A stretch of DNA of 64,000 nucleotides from Curtobacterium sp. MCBD17_013 (GTDB lineage: Bacteria; Actinomycetota; Actinomycetes; Actinomycetales; Microbacteriaceae): NCBI RefSeq assembly GCF_003234565.1, contig NZ_QKTU01000001.1, positions 434,001-498,000 of the forward strand. Direction: 5' to 3'. This document shows positions 62,497 through 64,000 of this stretch, one piece after another. The position numbers were made by a program, and so were the translations under genes. Numbering within the stretch: the first letter of the stretch is position 1; each line of letters begins with the position of its first letter. The notes under the pieces were generated by a model. That model was not told the origin of the DNA. It was given only the letters and a program-made list of their open reading frames with translations, and ran no database searches.

Positions 62497-64000
62497 CCGT
62501 GCTCGCCACGCCCGCGGCACCGCCGCCCGCGGCGCCACGGTCCGGTACGGCCCGTCCGACGTCGCCCACCGGCTCCGGGGACTTCGACGCGACCCTGGCC
62601 TCCGTCGCCACCGACAGCGATCGGGACGGCCGGTCCGACGACCGGCTGGACCAGGAGGCCGGCGTCCGACCCGATCACCGGCCCGCTCCGTCGACCGGGA
62701 GGCCCGGGAGCAGCCACGACGACCGCGCCGCACGACCACGGGGGCGCCACGACGGCGCCGACCGCCATGCGGAACGAGCCCGGCCGGCATCGACGCCCGC
62801 GAACGGGACGGACGCGGGCGACCAGTCCGGCGCCGACGTCGGGGACGGGCTCGTGGACGTCGCCGGTGCCGCGGCGCTCGCGAGCCTGGCTGCTGCCGTC
62901 ACCGGGGCCTCCTCGACGGCCGCCGGTGCGCCTTCTGCCGTGGCCGACACCGGAGCCGCGTCCGGCTCGGCCGGTGCCGTCCCGACGGGCGCGGGTGCTG
63001 CGCTCGACGTCCCCGGTGCCACGACCGCCACGGCCACCACCGTCGCCGGGGGCGCCGTGCCCACGGGCGTCGGTCTCGGCGCGGACCCGACCACCGGCCG
63101 CCGCGCGGCGCTCGGGTCCGGTGCCTCCGGCCCGACATCCGCCGTGCCGGCGACGCTCACCCCGATGGGGGGACTGCCCGGGCTCGCCGCCGCCCCGGTG
63201 TCCGACGCCGTTCCGGGGAACACCGCGGCCGACGCGACGTCCGACCCGAGCGCGACCGCAGGCGTCCCCGGCACGCTCGCCGGAGGCACCACGGCCCCGG
63301 GCGGCGCCTCCGTCACGTCGACGTCGCCGGTCGGAGTCGACACCGTCGGCCGCAGCCGGCTCGGCCGGAGTGCCACCGGCACCGGCGCCGGCACCGGCGC
63401 CTCCCGGTCCGGCTCCGTCGAGACCAGGACCTCCGAAGCCATCACCGACGGGGTCGGCATCGCCGGGCGCGCCACCGACGCCTCGAGCCCCGGAGCGAGC
63501 GTCACCGGACCCGCCACGACCGGCACCGCGACGAGCGGCACCGCGACGAGCGGCACCGCGACGAGCGGACCCCTGCCGAGCGCGGCGGCGGCCAGCGGGG
63601 CGATCACCGTCCCGCCGTCGACGGCGACCGAGCGACCGGCGGTCCGCATGGCGTCCGCGGACGCCGCACCGTCCCTCCCGACCCGCACCGCGGGACCGGC
63701 GCCGGCCGGGCCGGCGCGCACGACGACCGGACCCGCGGCCGTCGACCAGCGCGCGCCGGACGCGGCCCCGTCCCTCCCGTTCGCCGTACCCGCGGTGGCC
63801 CCGGGAGCCGGACCGGCCGGTCCCGCGGTGTCGGCGACCGCCGCAGCGCCGTCACCGACCCCCGCGCCGTTGGCGCAGCAGCTCGCGCGACCGCTGTTCA
63901 CGCTCGCGGCAGCGCCACACGGCGAGCACGTCGTGACCGTCACGGTGAGCCCGGAGACGCTCGGATCGGTGACCGTCCGCGCGCACGTGTCCGCCGACGG
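62493..64000 (+). CDS. fliK: Flagellar hook-length control protein FliK, partial (3' end outside window)
   Basis: An open frame from an ATG at 62493 (4-base overlap with the NlpC gene) running to the right edge, at least 502 residues. Most of it is a Gly/Ala/Thr/Pro-rich disordered region, as in the N-terminal ruler part of FliK. The last visible residues, PHGEHVVTVTVSPETLGSVTV in parts, are the start of the conserved C-terminal hook-length control domain (LxPxxLGxVxV). It measures hook length and switches export substrate. A threefold 15-bp repeat lies inside (63521-63565). Confidence 0.88.
   Translation, partial: MTVLATPAAPPPAAPRSGTARPTSPTGSGDFDATLASVATDSDRDGRSDDRLDQEAGVRPDHRPAPSTGRPGSSHDDRAARPRGRHDGADRHAERARPASTPANGTDAGDQSGADVGDGLVDVAGAAALASLAAAVTGASSTAAGAPSAVADTGAASGSAGAVPTGAGAALDVPGATTATATTVAGGAVPTGVGLGADPTTGRRAALGSGASGPTSAVPATLTPMGGLPGLAAAPVSDAVPGNTAADATSDPSATAGVPGTLAGGTTAPGGASVTSTSPVGVDTVGRSRLGRSATGTGAGTGASRSGSVETRTSEAITDGVGIAGRATDASSPGASVTGPATTGTATSGTATSGTATSGPLPSAAAASGAITVPPSTATERPAVRMASADAAPSLPTRTAGPAPAGPARTTTGPAAVDQRAPDAAPSLPFAVPAVAPGAGPAGPAVSATAAAPSPTPAPLAQQLARPLFTLAAAPHGEHVVTVTVSPETLGSVTVRAHVSAD
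63521..63565. repeat. Three perfect 15-bp tandem repeats inside fliK
   Basis: The unit cggcaccgcgacgag occurs three times without change, encoding G-T-A-T-S repeats in the disordered region of FliK. Copy number could change without breaking the frame. Confidence 0.9.

Overview
The window is about 71% G+C and reads as chromosome from a flagellated high-GC actinobacterium of the family Microbacteriaceae, most like Curtobacterium; the genus is inferred from gene content and was not tested by search. Supporting signs are the primary sigma factor followed by a murT/gatD-like pair and a parE/parC pair, the actinobacterial DUF families (DUF4191, DUF3710, DUF3159, DUF3093, DUF4193, DUF3000, DUF7455), SepH, and a complete-looking actinobacterial flagellar cluster. 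I saw no rRNA or tRNA gene, CRISPR array, insertion sequence or prophage.

Layout. 1-2.4 kb: the 3' end of a UDP-glucose dehydrogenase gene, glutamine synthetase glnA on the minus strand with a GlnR-type operator, and an RDD membrane protein. 2.6-10.4 kb: DUF4191 protein, an unknown acidic/proline-rich protein, the lipoyl enzymes sucB and lpdA with leucyl aminopeptidase pepA, and a PAC2 protein. 10.4-21.9 kb: an MFS transporter, rpoD/sigA, the murT/gatD pair, a zinc-ribbon protein, topoisomerase IV-like parE and parC in convergent orientation, and a phosphodiesterase. 21.9-31.2 kb: sepH, DUF4193, DUF3093, dut-DUF3710-DUF3159, aconitase and dxs. 31.3-39.3 kb: fatty-acid oxidation genes fadJ/fadA, RNase D, DUF3000, SufE, rhodanese and ZapE. 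39.4-46.6 kb: ammonium transporter with a second GlnR-type operator, a phosphatase and a run of stress or accessory genes. 47.2-64 kb: flagellar genes, with fliW-flgL-flgK-flgN on the minus strand diverging from fliA-fliC-fliD-fliS-fliT-flgB-flgC-fliE-fliF-fliG-fliH-fliI-fliJ-(NlpC/P60)-fliK on the plus strand; the cluster continues beyond the window.

How the genes work together. glnA and amt look like one nitrogen regulon, since both carry GTnAC/GAAAC half-sites at exact 11-bp spacing. The flagellar block carries at least three FliA-like promoter candidates of the form TAnn-N15/16-(G/A)CCGAnAG, so the sigma factor encoded there probably drives the filament, hook-junction and basal-body operons. 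About ten housekeeping genes have a TAnnnT box ending 6-7 bases before the start codon and no ribosome site, the layout of leaderless mRNAs.

The most unusual item is the murT/gatD pair (13369-15395). Both proteins lack cysteine altogether: the amidotransferase subunit has Gly where the catalytic Cys belongs and probably Gln where the catalytic His belongs, and the ligase subunit lacks the Cys4 zinc ribbon. In Microbacteriaceae the alpha-carboxyl of D-Glu in peptidoglycan is not simply amidated but carries the interpeptide bridge (group B cross-linkage), so this pair may be a repurposed ligase that attaches the bridge amino acid. That is inference, but specific and testable.
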